Below, piece after piece: positions 52,029 to 60,693 of a stretch of 64,000 bases of DNA (its first letter is position 1; the number at the start of each line of letters is the position of its first letter). Location: the NCBI GenBank assembly GCA_023417315.1, contig JAEZFW010000025.1:18054-82053 (forward strand), given 5' to 3'. Under the pieces are notes generated by a model. It ran no database searches. It had not been told where the DNA came from and saw only the letters and a list, made by a program, of their open reading frames with translations. A program made the position numbers and the translations under genes. The stretch is from Pseudomonadota bacterium. Its GTDB lineage: Bacteria > Pseudomonadota > Gammaproteobacteria > Steroidobacterales > Steroidobacteraceae.

Positions 52029-52123
52029 ACTCTCGCAGAGACGCGGAGACGCAGAGGTAAGAAATAGATGAAATGTAGCTTTCGTCTTCTCTGATCTCTG
52101 CCTCTGCGCGTCTCTGCGAGAGT
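52029..52123. repeat. CGCAGAGA octamer inverted-repeat element
   Basis: Two 28-bp arms (52029-52056 and 52096-52123) match as reverse complements with two mismatches; each is built from CGCAGAGA-type octamers and begins ACTCTCGCAGAGACGCG. The loop is 39 bp. It sits between fdhD and fdsA on the same operon strand, together with a C-rich dyad (CCCTCCC near 52190, GGGAGGG near 52198) just before fdsA ends. Confidence 0.9.
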
Positions 52124-52211
52124 ATTTCTCTTCTAGTCGAACAATCTGCTCATCGCGCGAGAATGCCCCCACCCCGGCCCTCCCCCGCGTGGCGTGGGAG
52201 GGGAGCTACTA

Positions 52212-55088
52212 CTACTCTGAAGGAGCTTGTGGCGGTGCGGGCACGCGTCCACCGCCGGCGCGGCGCTGAATGCGCTGCTGCTCGGTGATTTCTCGATGAC
52301 GCTTCTGCCACTCGGACGGTTGCGAAACCTTCAATACCTGCACCGCAGTCACTTTGTACTCGGGGCAGTTCGTCGCCCAATCCGAGTTGTCGGTCGTCAC
52401 GACGTTCGCGCCGGACTCCGGGAAGTGGAAGGTCGTGTACACGACGCCGGGTTGTACGCGATCCGTCACGATGGCACGCATCACGGTCTCACCAGCTCGG
52501 CTCGCGATGCCGACCCAATCGCCATCTGCGATGCCTCGAACATCGGCATCGTGCGGATGGATCTCCAGACGATCCTCGTCGTGCCACATGACGTTCTGAG
52601 TACGACGAGTCTGTGCACCGACGTTGTATTGCGTCAGGATGCGGCCAGTCGTGAGCAACAGTGGGAAGCGCGAGGTCGTGCGTTCTTCAGTCGGCACGTA
52701 CTCGGTGACATAGAACTTGCCTTTGCCGCGCACGAATTCGTCCACGTGCATCGTCGGCGTACCTTCGGGGGCCTCGGCGTTGCAGGGCCACTGAATGCTG
52801 CCGAGCCGATCGAGCTTCTCGTAGCTCACGCCCGTGAACGTCGGCGTGAGCCGCGCAATCTCGTCCATGATTTCCGAAGGATGCTTGTAGTCCATCGGAT
52901 AGCCGAGTGCATTCGACAGCAGCATCGTCACTTCCCAATCCTGATAGCCGCCGAGCGGTGCCATGATCTTGCGGGTGCGCGAGATGCGCCGTTCGGCATT
53001 CGTGAACGTGCCGTCCTTCTCCAGGAACGACGAGCCAGGCAGGAAGATGTGCGCGTACTTGGCAGTCTCGTTCAAGAACAAGTCTTGAACGATGACGCAC
53101 TCCATCGCTGAGAATGCGCGGATCACGTGCAGCGTGTTCGGATCGGACTGAGCCATATCCTCGCCCTGCACGTACAGCGCCTTGAAGCTGCCATCGAGCG
53201 CGGCTTCGAACATGTTCGGAATGCGCAGACCCGGCTCGTGCTCGAGCTCGACGCCCCACGAAGATTCGAAGAGCTTGCGAACGCTGTCGTCGGAGACGTG
53301 GCGATAGCCGCTGAACTCGTGGGGGAACGAGCCCATGTCGCACGACCCTTGAACGTTGTTCTGACCTCTCAGCGGATTGACACCGACGCCTTCGCGACCG
53401 ATGTTGCCGGTGGCCATCGCGAGATTCGCGATGCCCATCACCATCGTCGTCCCCTGGCTGTGCTCGGTGACACCTAGACCGTAGTAGATCGCGCCATTAC
53501 CGCCGGCTGCATAGAGACGTGCGGCCCCGCGCACGAGCGACGCGGGCACACCGGTAATCTCTTCGGTTGCTTCCGGAGAGTTCTTCGAGTCGGCGATGAA
53601 CGTCTTCCAGCGATTGTAAGACTCCGCTTCGCAGCGCGACTGGACGTAGTCATCCTTAGCCAAGCCTTCCGTCACGATCACGTGTGCGAGCGCGTTGATG
53701 ATCGCGACGTTCGTGCCCGGGCGCAGTTGCAAATGATAGTCGGCCGAAACGTGCGGCGAGCGCACGAGGCCGATTTCGCGCGGGTCGATCACGATCAGCT
53801 TCGCGCCTTGACGTATGCGACGTTTCAACTGCGAGGCGAAGACCGGGTGGCCTTCGGTCGGATTGGCGCCGATCACGACGATGACATCGGACTGCATCAC
53901 GGACGCGAACTCTTGCGTGCCCGCAGATTCGCCGAGGGTGTGCTTCAGGCCATAGCCCGTCGGCGAGTGACACACGCGTGCACACGTATCGACGTTGTTG
54001 TTGCCGAATGCCGCACGCACGAGCTTCTGCACGAGGAACGTTTCTTCGTTCGTGCAGCGCGATGAGGTGATGCCACCCACCGAGTACTTGCCGTACTTCG
54101 CTTGGATACGTTTGATCTCGGAAGCGGCATAGCCGATTGCTTCTTCCCAACTGACTTCACGCCAGGGATCCGAGATCTTCTTGCGGATCATCGGTTTGAC
54201 GATTCGATCTTGGTGCGTCGCGTAGCCGTATGCGAATCGACCTTTGACGCAAGCGTGGCCCTGATTGGCGCGGCCATCGCGATTCGGCGCCATGCGCACG
54301 ACGGTCTGTTCGTCTTTGACTTCGGCCTTGAACGTGCAGCCCACGCCGCAGTACCCGCACGTCGTCGTGACAGTGCGCTCGGGCTGCCCCAGAGCGATCA
54401 GCGACTTCTCCGAAAGCGCTGCGGTCGGGCACGCTTCGACGCATGCACCGCAGGATACGCATTCGGAGGCGAGGAAGGTTTCGTTTTGACTCGGGGATAC
54501 CTTGGAATCGAACCCGCGAGATTGGATCGTCAAAGCGAATGTGCCCTGGACTTCGTCGCACGCGCGAACGCAGCGCGAACAGACGATGCACAAGTCCGGA
54601 TCGAACGCGAAGTACGGATTGCTGATGTCCTTCGGCTGCTCCTGGTGCACTCGACCGCCGATCGAATAGCGCGATGTCGTGATGCCGTGTGCGTCGGCCA
54701 TGTCCTGCAGCTCGCAGTGGCCGTTGCCCGGACACGTGTCGCAATCGAGCGGGTGATCGGAGACGTACAACTCGAGGACGTTCTCGCGCAATTGCGTCAG
54801 CTTGTCGCTCTGTGTCCTCACCTTCATCCCAGGCGCGACTTGCGTCGTGCACGATGCGGGATAGCCCTTGCGGCCTTCGATCTCGACGAGGCACAAACGG
54901 CATGAGCCGAATGCCTTGAGCGTGCCGGTTGCGCACAGCTTCGGGATGCGATTTCCGACCATCGAGGCGGCGCGCATGACCGAAGTGCCCTCGGGGACGG
55001 TCACCGCGACGCCGTCGATTTCGACGGTCACGAGCTGCGTTTCGGTGCTTTCCGGGGTACCCGGATCGATGTGGTCAATCGCGTACAT
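52212..55088 (-). CDS. fdsA: NAD-dependent formate dehydrogenase alpha (molybdenum) subunit
   Basis: A 958-residue catalytic subunit. Order: N-terminal [2Fe-2S] domain (about 22-105, GTLKAFGSCRLCLVEIEGRK), a HxxxCxxC iron-sulfur segment, two [4Fe-4S] sets (CIVCSRCVRACDE; CVSCGACVEACPTAAL), then the bis-MGD domains starting with TTCGYCGVGCTFKAEV. The Mo-ligating cysteine is in the CARVCHSPTG segment. It oxidises formate to CO2 and passes electrons to FdsB for NAD. Length matches Cupriavidus and Rhodobacter FdsA. Confidence 0.95.
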   Translation of the reverse strand: MYAIDHIDPGTPESTETQLVTVEIDGVAVTVPEGTSVMRAASMVGNRIPKLCATGTLKAFGSCRLCLVEIEGRKGYPASCTTQVAPGMKVRTQSDKLTQLRENVLELYVSDHPLDCDTCPGNGHCELQDMADAHGITTSRYSIGGRVHQEQPKDISNPYFAFDPDLCIVCSRCVRACDEVQGTFALTIQSRGFDSKVSPSQNETFLASECVSCGACVEACPTAALSEKSLIALGQPERTVTTTCGYCGVGCTFKAEVKDEQTVVRMAPNRDGRANQGHACVKGRFAYGYATHQDRIVKPMIRKKISDPWREVSWEEAIGYAASEIKRIQAKYGKYSVGGITSSRCTNEETFLVQKLVRAAFGNNNVDTCARVCHSPTGYGLKHTLGESAGTQEFASVMQSDVIVVIGANPTEGHPVFASQLKRRIRQGAKLIVIDPREIGLVRSPHVSADYHLQLRPGTNVAIINALAHVIVTEGLAKDDYVQSRCEAESYNRWKTFIADSKNSPEATEEITGVPASLVRGAARLYAAGGNGAIYYGLGVTEHSQGTTMVMGIANLAMATGNIGREGVGVNPLRGQNNVQGSCDMGSFPHEFSGYRHVSDDSVRKLFESSWGVELEHEPGLRIPNMFEAALDGSFKALYVQGEDMAQSDPNTLHVIRAFSAMECVIVQDLFLNETAKYAHIFLPGSSFLEKDGTFTNAERRISRTRKIMAPLGGYQDWEVTMLLSNALGYPMDYKHPSEIMDEIARLTPTFTGVSYEKLDRLGSIQWPCNAEAPEGTPTMHVDEFVRGKGKFYVTEYVPTEERTTSRFPLLLTTGRILTQYNVGAQTRRTQNVMWHDEDRLEIHPHDADVRGIADGDWVGIASRAGETVMRAIVTDRVQPGVVYTTFHFPESGANVVTTDNSDWATNCPEYKVTAVQVLKVSQPSEWQKRHREITEQQRIQRRAGGGRVPAPPQAPSE

Positions 55089-55153
55089 AACACTGCCTGG
55101 ATCGATTCTGTCTGCCGTCTATTAACGCGCCGTTCGTGCCTTAAGTCACGCGC

Positions 55154-56695
55154 CTATTGCACAGTGCGCGCGAAATCCTCGGGGAAATGCTTGATCGCAC
55201 TCTGAACGGGGAAGGGTGTCATCCCACCAAGGCCGCACAATGAGCCGTGGAGCATCGTTTCACAGAGCTCCTGCACGAGCTGTAGGTTCTTTTCCCGCTC
55301 GATGTTCGCGATGATGCGATCCATGAGCTCGACACCGCGAGTTGAGCCTATCCGGCACGGAGTGCACTTGCCGCACGATTCGATCGCGCAGAACTCCATC
55401 GCATAGCGCGCCATCTTTGCCATGTCGGCAGTATCGTCGAATGCGACGACTCCGCCGTGACCGAGAAGTGCGCCTATTTCCGACAATGCTTCGTAGTCGA
55501 TCGGCGTATCGAACTGCGATGCCGGGATGTAAGCCCCGAGAGGACCGCCGACTTGCACCGCGCGAATCGGTCGGCCAGACGCCGAGCCGCCGCCAAAGTC
55601 ATACAGCAGCTCCCGTAAGGTGAGGCCGAATGCACGCTCGTACAAGCCGCCACGCTTGATGTTGCCGGCGAGCTGCAGCGGAATGGTGCCGCGCGATCTG
55701 CCGGTGCCGAAGTTCTTATAGAACTCCGCACCCTGGTGCAGAATCACTGGCACGCTCGCGAGCGAGATCACGTTGTTCACGATCGTAGGCTGGCCGAACA
55801 GACCTTTGATCGCGGGAAGAGGCGGGCGCACCCGCACCTCGCCGCGTCGACCTTCCAAACTTTCGAGCATGGAGGTTTCTTCGCCGCAAATGTACGCGCC
55901 TGCGCCGAGCCGCACCTCCAGATCGAACGTCTTGCCACTGCCGAGAATGTCGCGACCGAGATAGCCCTTCTGATACGCGGCGGCGATCGCCTCGTTTAAT
56001 GCCCGGTGTGCGTGCGGATATTCCGCGCGCAGATAAATGAACCCACGGGTCGCGCCCACCGCGACACCCGCGATCGTCATACCCTCGATAAGCATGAAGG
56101 GATCGCCTTCCATGAGCATGCGATCGGCGAAGGTGCCGGAGTCACCTTCGTCCGCATTGCACGTGATGTACTTCTGCGTAGGAGGTTGGTCGAGCACCGT
56201 CTTCCACTTGATGCCCGTCGGGAATGCAGCCCCGCCGCGCCCGCGCAGGCCTGAATCCGTGACGGCTTGCACGATCTCTGCTGGGCTCATCTCGATCGCA
56301 CGCTTGAGACCTGCATAACCTTCGTGCGCGATGTAGTCCTCTAGATCGACCGGATCGATGATGCCGACGCGTGCGAAGGTGAGTCGCTGTTGGCTCTTGA
56401 GGAAGGGAATCTCCTGCGTGAGTCCCAGATGCAGAGCATGAGCCGCACCCGTCAGGAATCCAGCATCGAACAGGCTCGCCACGTCCTCGGCCTGCACCGG
56501 ACCGTAGGCGTGGCGACAGCTGGACGTCACAACTTCGACGAGCGGCTCGAGCCATTGCAAACCGCGCGTGCCGTTTCGCACGAGATGAATCGGCGCATTG
56601 CGGCGTTCCGCTTCGGTCGCAATCGCTTTCGCGACGCGTTCAGCGCCGATCGACAGTGCTGCGGCATCGCGCGGCACGTAAACCGTCGTTCTCAT
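55154..56695 (-). CDS. fdsB: NAD-dependent formate dehydrogenase beta (flavin) subunit
   Basis: A 513-residue NuoF-like subunit with an N-terminal thioredoxin-like segment. GLRGRGGAAFPTGIKW binds NAD and FMN, ICGEETSMLESLEGRRGEVR is the FMN-site motif, and ESCGKCTPCRIGSTRG carries the [4Fe-4S] ligands. It receives electrons from FdsA and reduces NAD. Its ATG overlaps the fdsG stop (ATGA), so the two are coupled. Confidence 0.95.
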   Translation of the reverse strand: MRTTVYVPRDAAALSIGAERVAKAIATEAERRNAPIHLVRNGTRGLQWLEPLVEVVTSSCRHAYGPVQAEDVASLFDAGFLTGAAHALHLGLTQEIPFLKSQQRLTFARVGIIDPVDLEDYIAHEGYAGLKRAIEMSPAEIVQAVTDSGLRGRGGAAFPTGIKWKTVLDQPPTQKYITCNADEGDSGTFADRMLMEGDPFMLIEGMTIAGVAVGATRGFIYLRAEYPHAHRALNEAIAAAYQKGYLGRDILGSGKTFDLEVRLGAGAYICGEETSMLESLEGRRGEVRVRPPLPAIKGLFGQPTIVNNVISLASVPVILHQGAEFYKNFGTGRSRGTIPLQLAGNIKRGGLYERAFGLTLRELLYDFGGGSASGRPIRAVQVGGPLGAYIPASQFDTPIDYEALSEIGALLGHGGVVAFDDTADMAKMARYAMEFCAIESCGKCTPCRIGSTRGVELMDRIIANIEREKNLQLVQELCETMLHGSLCGLGGMTPFPVQSAIKHFPEDFARTVQ

Positions 56696-57207
56696 TTACT
56701 CGCCGTCCCCTTGTCTTTGATTGCCGCGTCCAATCGTTCGGGCGTGACGCGGCCGTAGAGCTCATCATCGATCATCATTGCCGGAGAGCACGCGCAGTTG
56801 CCGAGGCAGTACACAGGTTCCAACGTGAAGTTGCCGTCCGCAGTGGTCTCGTGAAAGCCGACGCCCAGCCGCTGTTTCGCGTGACGCGTCAGATCCTCGG
56901 CGCCCATCGCTTGACAGGATTCTGCTTGGCAAATCTGAACGACGTGCGTGCCGGCGGGGTGACGCCGGAAGTAGTGATAGAAGGTGATGACCCCATGCAC
57001 CTCCGCACGCGAGAGGTTGAGCGCGGATGCGATGATCGGTACGGCGGCGTCAGGAATGTAGCGCAGACGCTGTTGAACCGCGTGCAGCACCTGCAGCAGC
57101 GGCCCAGGTTGCGATTGATACTGTGCGAGCGCGAGGTCGATCTGCTCGCGTGTGTGAGCATCCAGGAGCTCGGGTCGTGGCGGGGTCGTGTTCACTTGCA
57201 GGGTCAT
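56692..57207 (-). CDS. fdsG: NAD-dependent formate dehydrogenase gamma subunit
   Basis: A 171-residue NuoE-like protein: the four [2Fe-2S] cysteines are in ICQAESCQAMG and CLGNCACSPAMMIDDELYG, in the usual spacing. It transfers electrons between clusters of the FdsB part. It is the first gene of the fds operon; the 214-bp gap upstream should hold the promoter, although I cannot point to clear boxes. Confidence 0.94.
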   Translation of the reverse strand: MTLQVNTTPPRPELLDAHTREQIDLALAQYQSQPGPLLQVLHAVQQRLRYIPDAAVPIIASALNLSRAEVHGVITFYHYFRRHPAGTHVVQICQAESCQAMGAEDLTRHAKQRLGVGFHETTADGNFTLEPVYCLGNCACSPAMMIDDELYGRVTPERLDAAIKDKGTASK

Positions 57208-57379
57208 CAGCGTTCGGTTGCGGCTAGCGTAGTGAGTCGGCGCCTGCTTGCGAACCTAGCGAAGTACTGATTCGAAGCGCGGGGTTGGCGAGAACGACGA
57301 AAACCTCTCGCGCATATGAAATGGAACGTCTCACGGGCACGGCCGTGAGCGCGCGGCGCTGCATTCTCGCGGCGCCTTG

Positions 57380-57409
57380 AAGGCGGGCGACGTGAAGTCC
57401 ACCCGCCTT
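57380..57409 (-). terminator. Possible hairpin terminator after gfa
   Basis: AAGGCGGG (57380-57387) pairs with CCCGCCTT (57402-57409) around a 14-nt loop, 12 bp past the gfa stop on the minus strand. No strong T-tract follows, so it may be a stabilising or Rho-aided end. Confidence 0.45.
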
Positions 57410-57421
57410 ACGCGGCTTTCG

Positions 57422-57994
57422 TTATGCGGCGAGCACACCTTTCGCTTTCGCGGTATGCGTCGCGATCAAATCCATGAGCGGCGGCGACAAGCAATCGTAC
57501 GGTTCGAGCTTCAGCTCCTTCAGCCGCGAGCGTACCGCGCCCATCTGGTCGGGCTTCGCGCCCGCCTCGATGATCGAGGAGACGAACGCTGCGAACTCAG
57601 GGGCAGACCAGCCCTTTTCAGAAGACAGCTCTACGTGTACGAAATCAAGACCGTAGAAGGGGTGATCTTTCTTCTCGATCCGGCCGTACATGTGCACGCC
57701 ACATCCGGTGCACGCATAGCGTTGGATCACCGCAGACGGATCGACGATCTTCAGCTTCTGCTCGTTCTGCGTGACCTTCACCTTATCGCGCGAGATCACG
57801 GCGACCACCGAGAAGAGGGCGCCCTGCGGCTTCCAGCATTTCGTGCAGCCGCACGCGTGATTGAAGGCGACATTACCGTCGAGCTGAACGACGACGGGGT
57901 TCTCCTTACACAGGCACTTGAGCGTGCCTCCCTTGAAATTCGGATCGCCGGGCTGAACGCCGTTGTCTACCGAAGGATGAATCGAGATCGCCAT
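57422..57994 (-). CDS. gfa: S-(hydroxymethyl)glutathione synthase (glutathione-dependent formaldehyde-activating enzyme)
   Basis: A 190-residue zinc protein with the Gfa cysteine pattern: KCLCKENPVVV, NHACGCTKCWKPQGALFS and RYACTGCGVHMYG. It promotes reaction of formaldehyde with glutathione. It lies 42 bp after the class III alcohol dehydrogenase gene that uses its product. GGAGAAA precedes the ATG. Length is normal. Confidence 0.94.
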   Translation of the reverse strand: MAISIHPSVDNGVQPGDPNFKGGTLKCLCKENPVVVQLDGNVAFNHACGCTKCWKPQGALFSVVAVISRDKVKVTQNEQKLKIVDPSAVIQRYACTGCGVHMYGRIEKKDHPFYGLDFVHVELSSEKGWSAPEFAAFVSSIIEAGAKPDQMGAVRSRLKELKLEPYDCLSPPLMDLIATHTAKAKGVLAA

Positions 57995-58036
57995 GATGGT
58001 TTCTCCGTTGATCTTTGCCAGGAATTGCGCATGCGT

Positions 58037-59146
58037 TCAATACAGCACGACGCTGCGGATCGATTCGCCCTTGTGCATGAGGTCGAACGCATCGTTGATC
58101 TTCTCGAGCGGCATCGTGTGCGTGATGAGATCGTCGATGTTGATTTTGCCGTCCATGTACCAGTCGACGATCTTCGGCACGTCGGTGCGGCCGCGCGCGC
58201 CGCCGAACGCCGTGCCTTTCCAAACGCGGCCCGTCACGAGTTGGAACGGACGAGTCTTGATCTCTTGGCCTGCGCCTGCGACGCCGATGATCACCGACAC
58301 GCCCCAGCCGCGATGGCAGCACTCGAGCGCTTGACGCATGAGATCGACGTTACCGACGCATTCGAAGCTGTAATCGGCACCTCCGTCCGTCACGTTGACG
58401 AGATGCGCGACGAGATCGCCGCCCACTTCTTTCGGATTGACGAAGTGCGTCATGCCGAATTTCTCGGCGAGCGGTTTGCGCGCCGGGTTCAAGTCGACGC
58501 CGACGATCTTGTTCGCACCCGCGAGGCGTGCACCTTGGATGACGTTGAGGCCAATGCCGCCGAGACCGAACACGACGACGTTCGCACCCGGTTCGACTTT
58601 CGCCGTGTTGATCACTGCACCGATGCCGGTGGTGACACCGCAACCGATGTAGCAGACTTTGTCGAACGGCGCGTCCTCACGGATCTTTGCTACTGCGATC
58701 TCCGGCAGGACCGTGAAATTCGAGAAGGTGGAGCAGCCCATGTAGTGATGGACGATGTCCTTACCGATCGAGAAGCGGCTGGTGCCATCGGGCATGAGGC
58801 CTTTGCCTTGCGTCGCGCGAATCGCCGTGCAGAGATTCGTCTTGCGCGAGAGGCACGATTTGCATTGACGGCACTCGGGTGTGTACAGCGGAATGACGTG
58901 ATCGCCTTTCTTGACTGAAGTGACCCCAGGTCCCACGTCCACCACGATGCCGGCACCTTCGTGGCCCAGGATCGCAGGAAAGAGTCCTTCCGGATCCGCT
59001 CCAGAGCGAGTGAACTCGTCGGTGTGACAGATGCCGGTCGCTTTGATCTCCACGAGCACTTCGCCGGCTCTTGGGCCGTCGAGCTCGACGGTCGCCACTT
59101 CCAACGGTTTACCTGCGGCATACGCCACAGCTGCTTTCGTTTTCAT
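58037..59146 (-). CDS. adhC: S-(hydroxymethyl)glutathione dehydrogenase / class III alcohol dehydrogenase
   Basis: A 369-residue medium-chain zinc dehydrogenase. The catalytic-zinc Cys is in TGICHTDEFTRSGADPEG and the structural-zinc cysteines in ECRQCKSCLSRKTNLC; the NAD motif is FGLGGIGLNVIQGA. It oxidises S-hydroxymethylglutathione to S-formylglutathione in formaldehyde detoxification and methanol use. GAGGAA precedes the ATG. The hydrolase for the next step (FghA) is not in this window. Confidence 0.95.
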   Translation of the reverse strand: MKTKAAVAYAAGKPLEVATVELDGPRAGEVLVEIKATGICHTDEFTRSGADPEGLFPAILGHEGAGIVVDVGPGVTSVKKGDHVIPLYTPECRQCKSCLSRKTNLCTAIRATQGKGLMPDGTSRFSIGKDIVHHYMGCSTFSNFTVLPEIAVAKIREDAPFDKVCYIGCGVTTGIGAVINTAKVEPGANVVVFGLGGIGLNVIQGARLAGANKIVGVDLNPARKPLAEKFGMTHFVNPKEVGGDLVAHLVNVTDGGADYSFECVGNVDLMRQALECCHRGWGVSVIIGVAGAGQEIKTRPFQLVTGRVWKGTAFGGARGRTDVPKIVDWYMDGKINIDDLITHTMPLEKINDAFDLMHKGESIRSVVLY

Positions 59147-59175
59147 TCGTCAGTTCCTCGAAACTATTCCGCTAA

Positions 59176-60123
59176 TCATCGTCCGTCTGCAGCTTCCGCA
59201 AGCTGCAGCTGTTCCCCGGGCTGCGAGCTACCCGAGTGCATTACCTCCGAGGTCTTGAAATCGGAGGCGAGATTGCCTTGTTCATCCAGAAGCGGGATGC
59301 CGTAGTCGATCAGGATCGCGTCGATCTGCTGTCGGTGCTTGGCAATCCAGTCGTCAATCGTTGCTTTCCATTCTTTCTCGCCGTAGCGCACGCCCATGGC
59401 GATGTCGTAATCGAATTTGATCTGCGGGTCGCGCACGAACGCAACTGCGCGCCACGCCGGACTGCCAGAGTGCTTGCGCACGAGATGCGCCGCGATAGGT
59501 CCCCACACGATCGCGGCATCGATGTTTCCGGCGGTCAGCTCCCGCTCGATGATTGAGTTCGGATTTTCGTGCGGGTCGCCGCTTTGCTGTGCGTAGTGCA
59601 CTGCCTGTCTGAGAAGCTGGTTGCGCAGCAGCCAATCTGCACCGGGCGACTGCGCGAACACGCCGATGCGCAGCTCGTGAAGCCTCTTCTTCGGAAGGCT
59701 AAGCAAGTCGTCAGGTTTGCGCACGGCCTCGAGCTCATCCTTCACGGGAAAGACGAGGGCGTAAGTGGAGCGCATGTACGGTTTCGTCGTGGCCGTGAGC
59801 TCATAGCCGGAGGGCACGCCGATGATGAGATCGCACGCGTACTCACGCGTGGTCGGGTCTTGTTTGCGCAGGGTGTTGCGTACGAAGCCCATCCGCTGGG
59901 GAAAGTACGTGTACTCCAAACGTCGCCCGAGGTCGCGCGCGAGCGCGGCTGCGATCTTGTTTTCGTAACCTTCGCCGTTCTCGTGCGCGAGCGGCAAATT
60001 GTCCGCATCGGAGCACACCTTGAGAGCGGCCGCAGTGCTCTGCGGATCCTGTGCGAACGCAGTCGCTGCGAACAGTCCGCAGAGCGCTATGAGAGAGAAG
60101 CCGTGCAAGCAAGCTTTGACCAT
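59176..60123 (-). CDS. xoxJ: XoxJ-like periplasmic binding protein of methanol oxidation
   Basis: A 315-residue exported protein (signal peptide 1-24, ending AFAQ) of the substrate-binding fold: LKVCSDADNLPLAHENGEGY, then DLIIGVPSGYELTATTKPYM. This is the MoxJ/XoxJ type, thought to help activate or mature the PQQ methanol dehydrogenase; it does not import a solute. Genes for the dehydrogenase and its cytochrome lie directly upstream. It carries a final extended tail of about 40 residues that may be flexible. Confidence 0.9.
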   Translation of the reverse strand: MVKACLHGFSLIALCGLFAATAFAQDPQSTAAALKVCSDADNLPLAHENGEGYENKIAAALARDLGRRLEYTYFPQRMGFVRNTLRKQDPTTREYACDLIIGVPSGYELTATTKPYMRSTYALVFPVKDELEAVRKPDDLLSLPKKRLHELRIGVFAQSPGADWLLRNQLLRQAVHYAQQSGDPHENPNSIIERELTAGNIDAAIVWGPIAAHLVRKHSGSPAWRAVAFVRDPQIKFDYDIAMGVRYGEKEWKATIDDWIAKHRQQIDAILIDYGIPLLDEQGNLASDFKTSEVMHSGSSQPGEQLQLAEAADGR

Positions 60124-60136
60124 GATGGTCCGCCTT

Positions 60137-60559
60137 CTACTTGCCGATCGCGGTCAAACGTCCTGGTTCGATCTTCCCGTCCGAACGACCCTTGAGATAG
60201 GCGTACAGGCCTTCCCAGTTCTTCTGCATCATCTGACTCGTGTTGAACGGTGGCATTCCTTTCTCGATGCGTCCGTTCATCATGACCGTGTGAAACTCTT
60301 CCTTCGAGAGCTTCTTGAGGGACTCGACCAGCGAAGGCCCGACCATGCCTTCCTGTGCCGCGCCGTGGCAGCGCTCGCACGCGAGTGCACGCCAGGTACG
60401 CCATCCATTCAACGTATCTTCGTCGACCTGATTCCCGTTCTTTACCGTGTAGACAGCTTTGCCATCGTTCGTGGATGGCGTCGCGTCCTCGGAGAACACG
60501 GTAGTGGAGATCCCAATCAAGACTGCTAGTACGGGCAGAGTGCCCACATATCGTCGCAT
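60137..60559 (-). CDS. xoxG: XoxG-like cytochrome c (methanol dehydrogenase electron acceptor)
   Basis: A 140-residue exported cytochrome: signal peptide (about 1-24), haem motif CERCHGAAQEGMVGPSL and a probable axial Met in MPPFNTSQMMQ. Its size and TWRALACERCHG stretch fit the cytochrome cL-like XoxG that takes electrons from XoxF. The ATG at 60559 follows GAGG by 9 bp. It is 13 bp from xoxJ. Confidence 0.9.
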   Translation of the reverse strand: MRRYVGTLPVLAVLIGISTTVFSEDATPSTNDGKAVYTVKNGNQVDEDTLNGWRTWRALACERCHGAAQEGMVGPSLVESLKKLSKEEFHTVMMNGRIEKGMPPFNTSQMMQKNWEGLYAYLKGRSDGKIEPGRLTAIGK

Positions 60560-60579
60560 TCGAATGAACCTCGTCAATT

Positions 60580-60615
60580 GGCGCGTGTACCGGAAGGGGA
60601 GCCGGCACACGCGCC
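60580..60615. promoter_or_regulatory. Strong hairpin between xoxF and xoxG
   Basis: GGCGCGTGTACCGG (60580-60593) pairs with CCGGCACACGCGCC (60602-60615), 14 bp with one mismatch and an 8-nt loop. On the plus strand TTTT follows, but the genes run on the minus strand, where no T-tract follows. It may slow decay of xoxF mRNA or lower read-through into xoxG. Confidence 0.7.
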
Positions 60616-60693
60616 TTTTCTCATGAACACACGACTTTGTGGGTCGTCGCTCGCGATTTGTTCCGTTCGAACGTCAGTTCTGCGGATGACACC

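Noticed and set aside
54102..54905. A 267-codon plus-strand frame inside fdsA
   Set aside because: It is antisense to conserved iron-sulfur motifs of FdsA and has no recognisable features.
57377..58918. A 513-codon open frame antisense to gfa and adhC
   Set aside because: It crosses two well-supported opposite-strand genes and their gap; composition is typical of antisense frames in GC-rich DNA.
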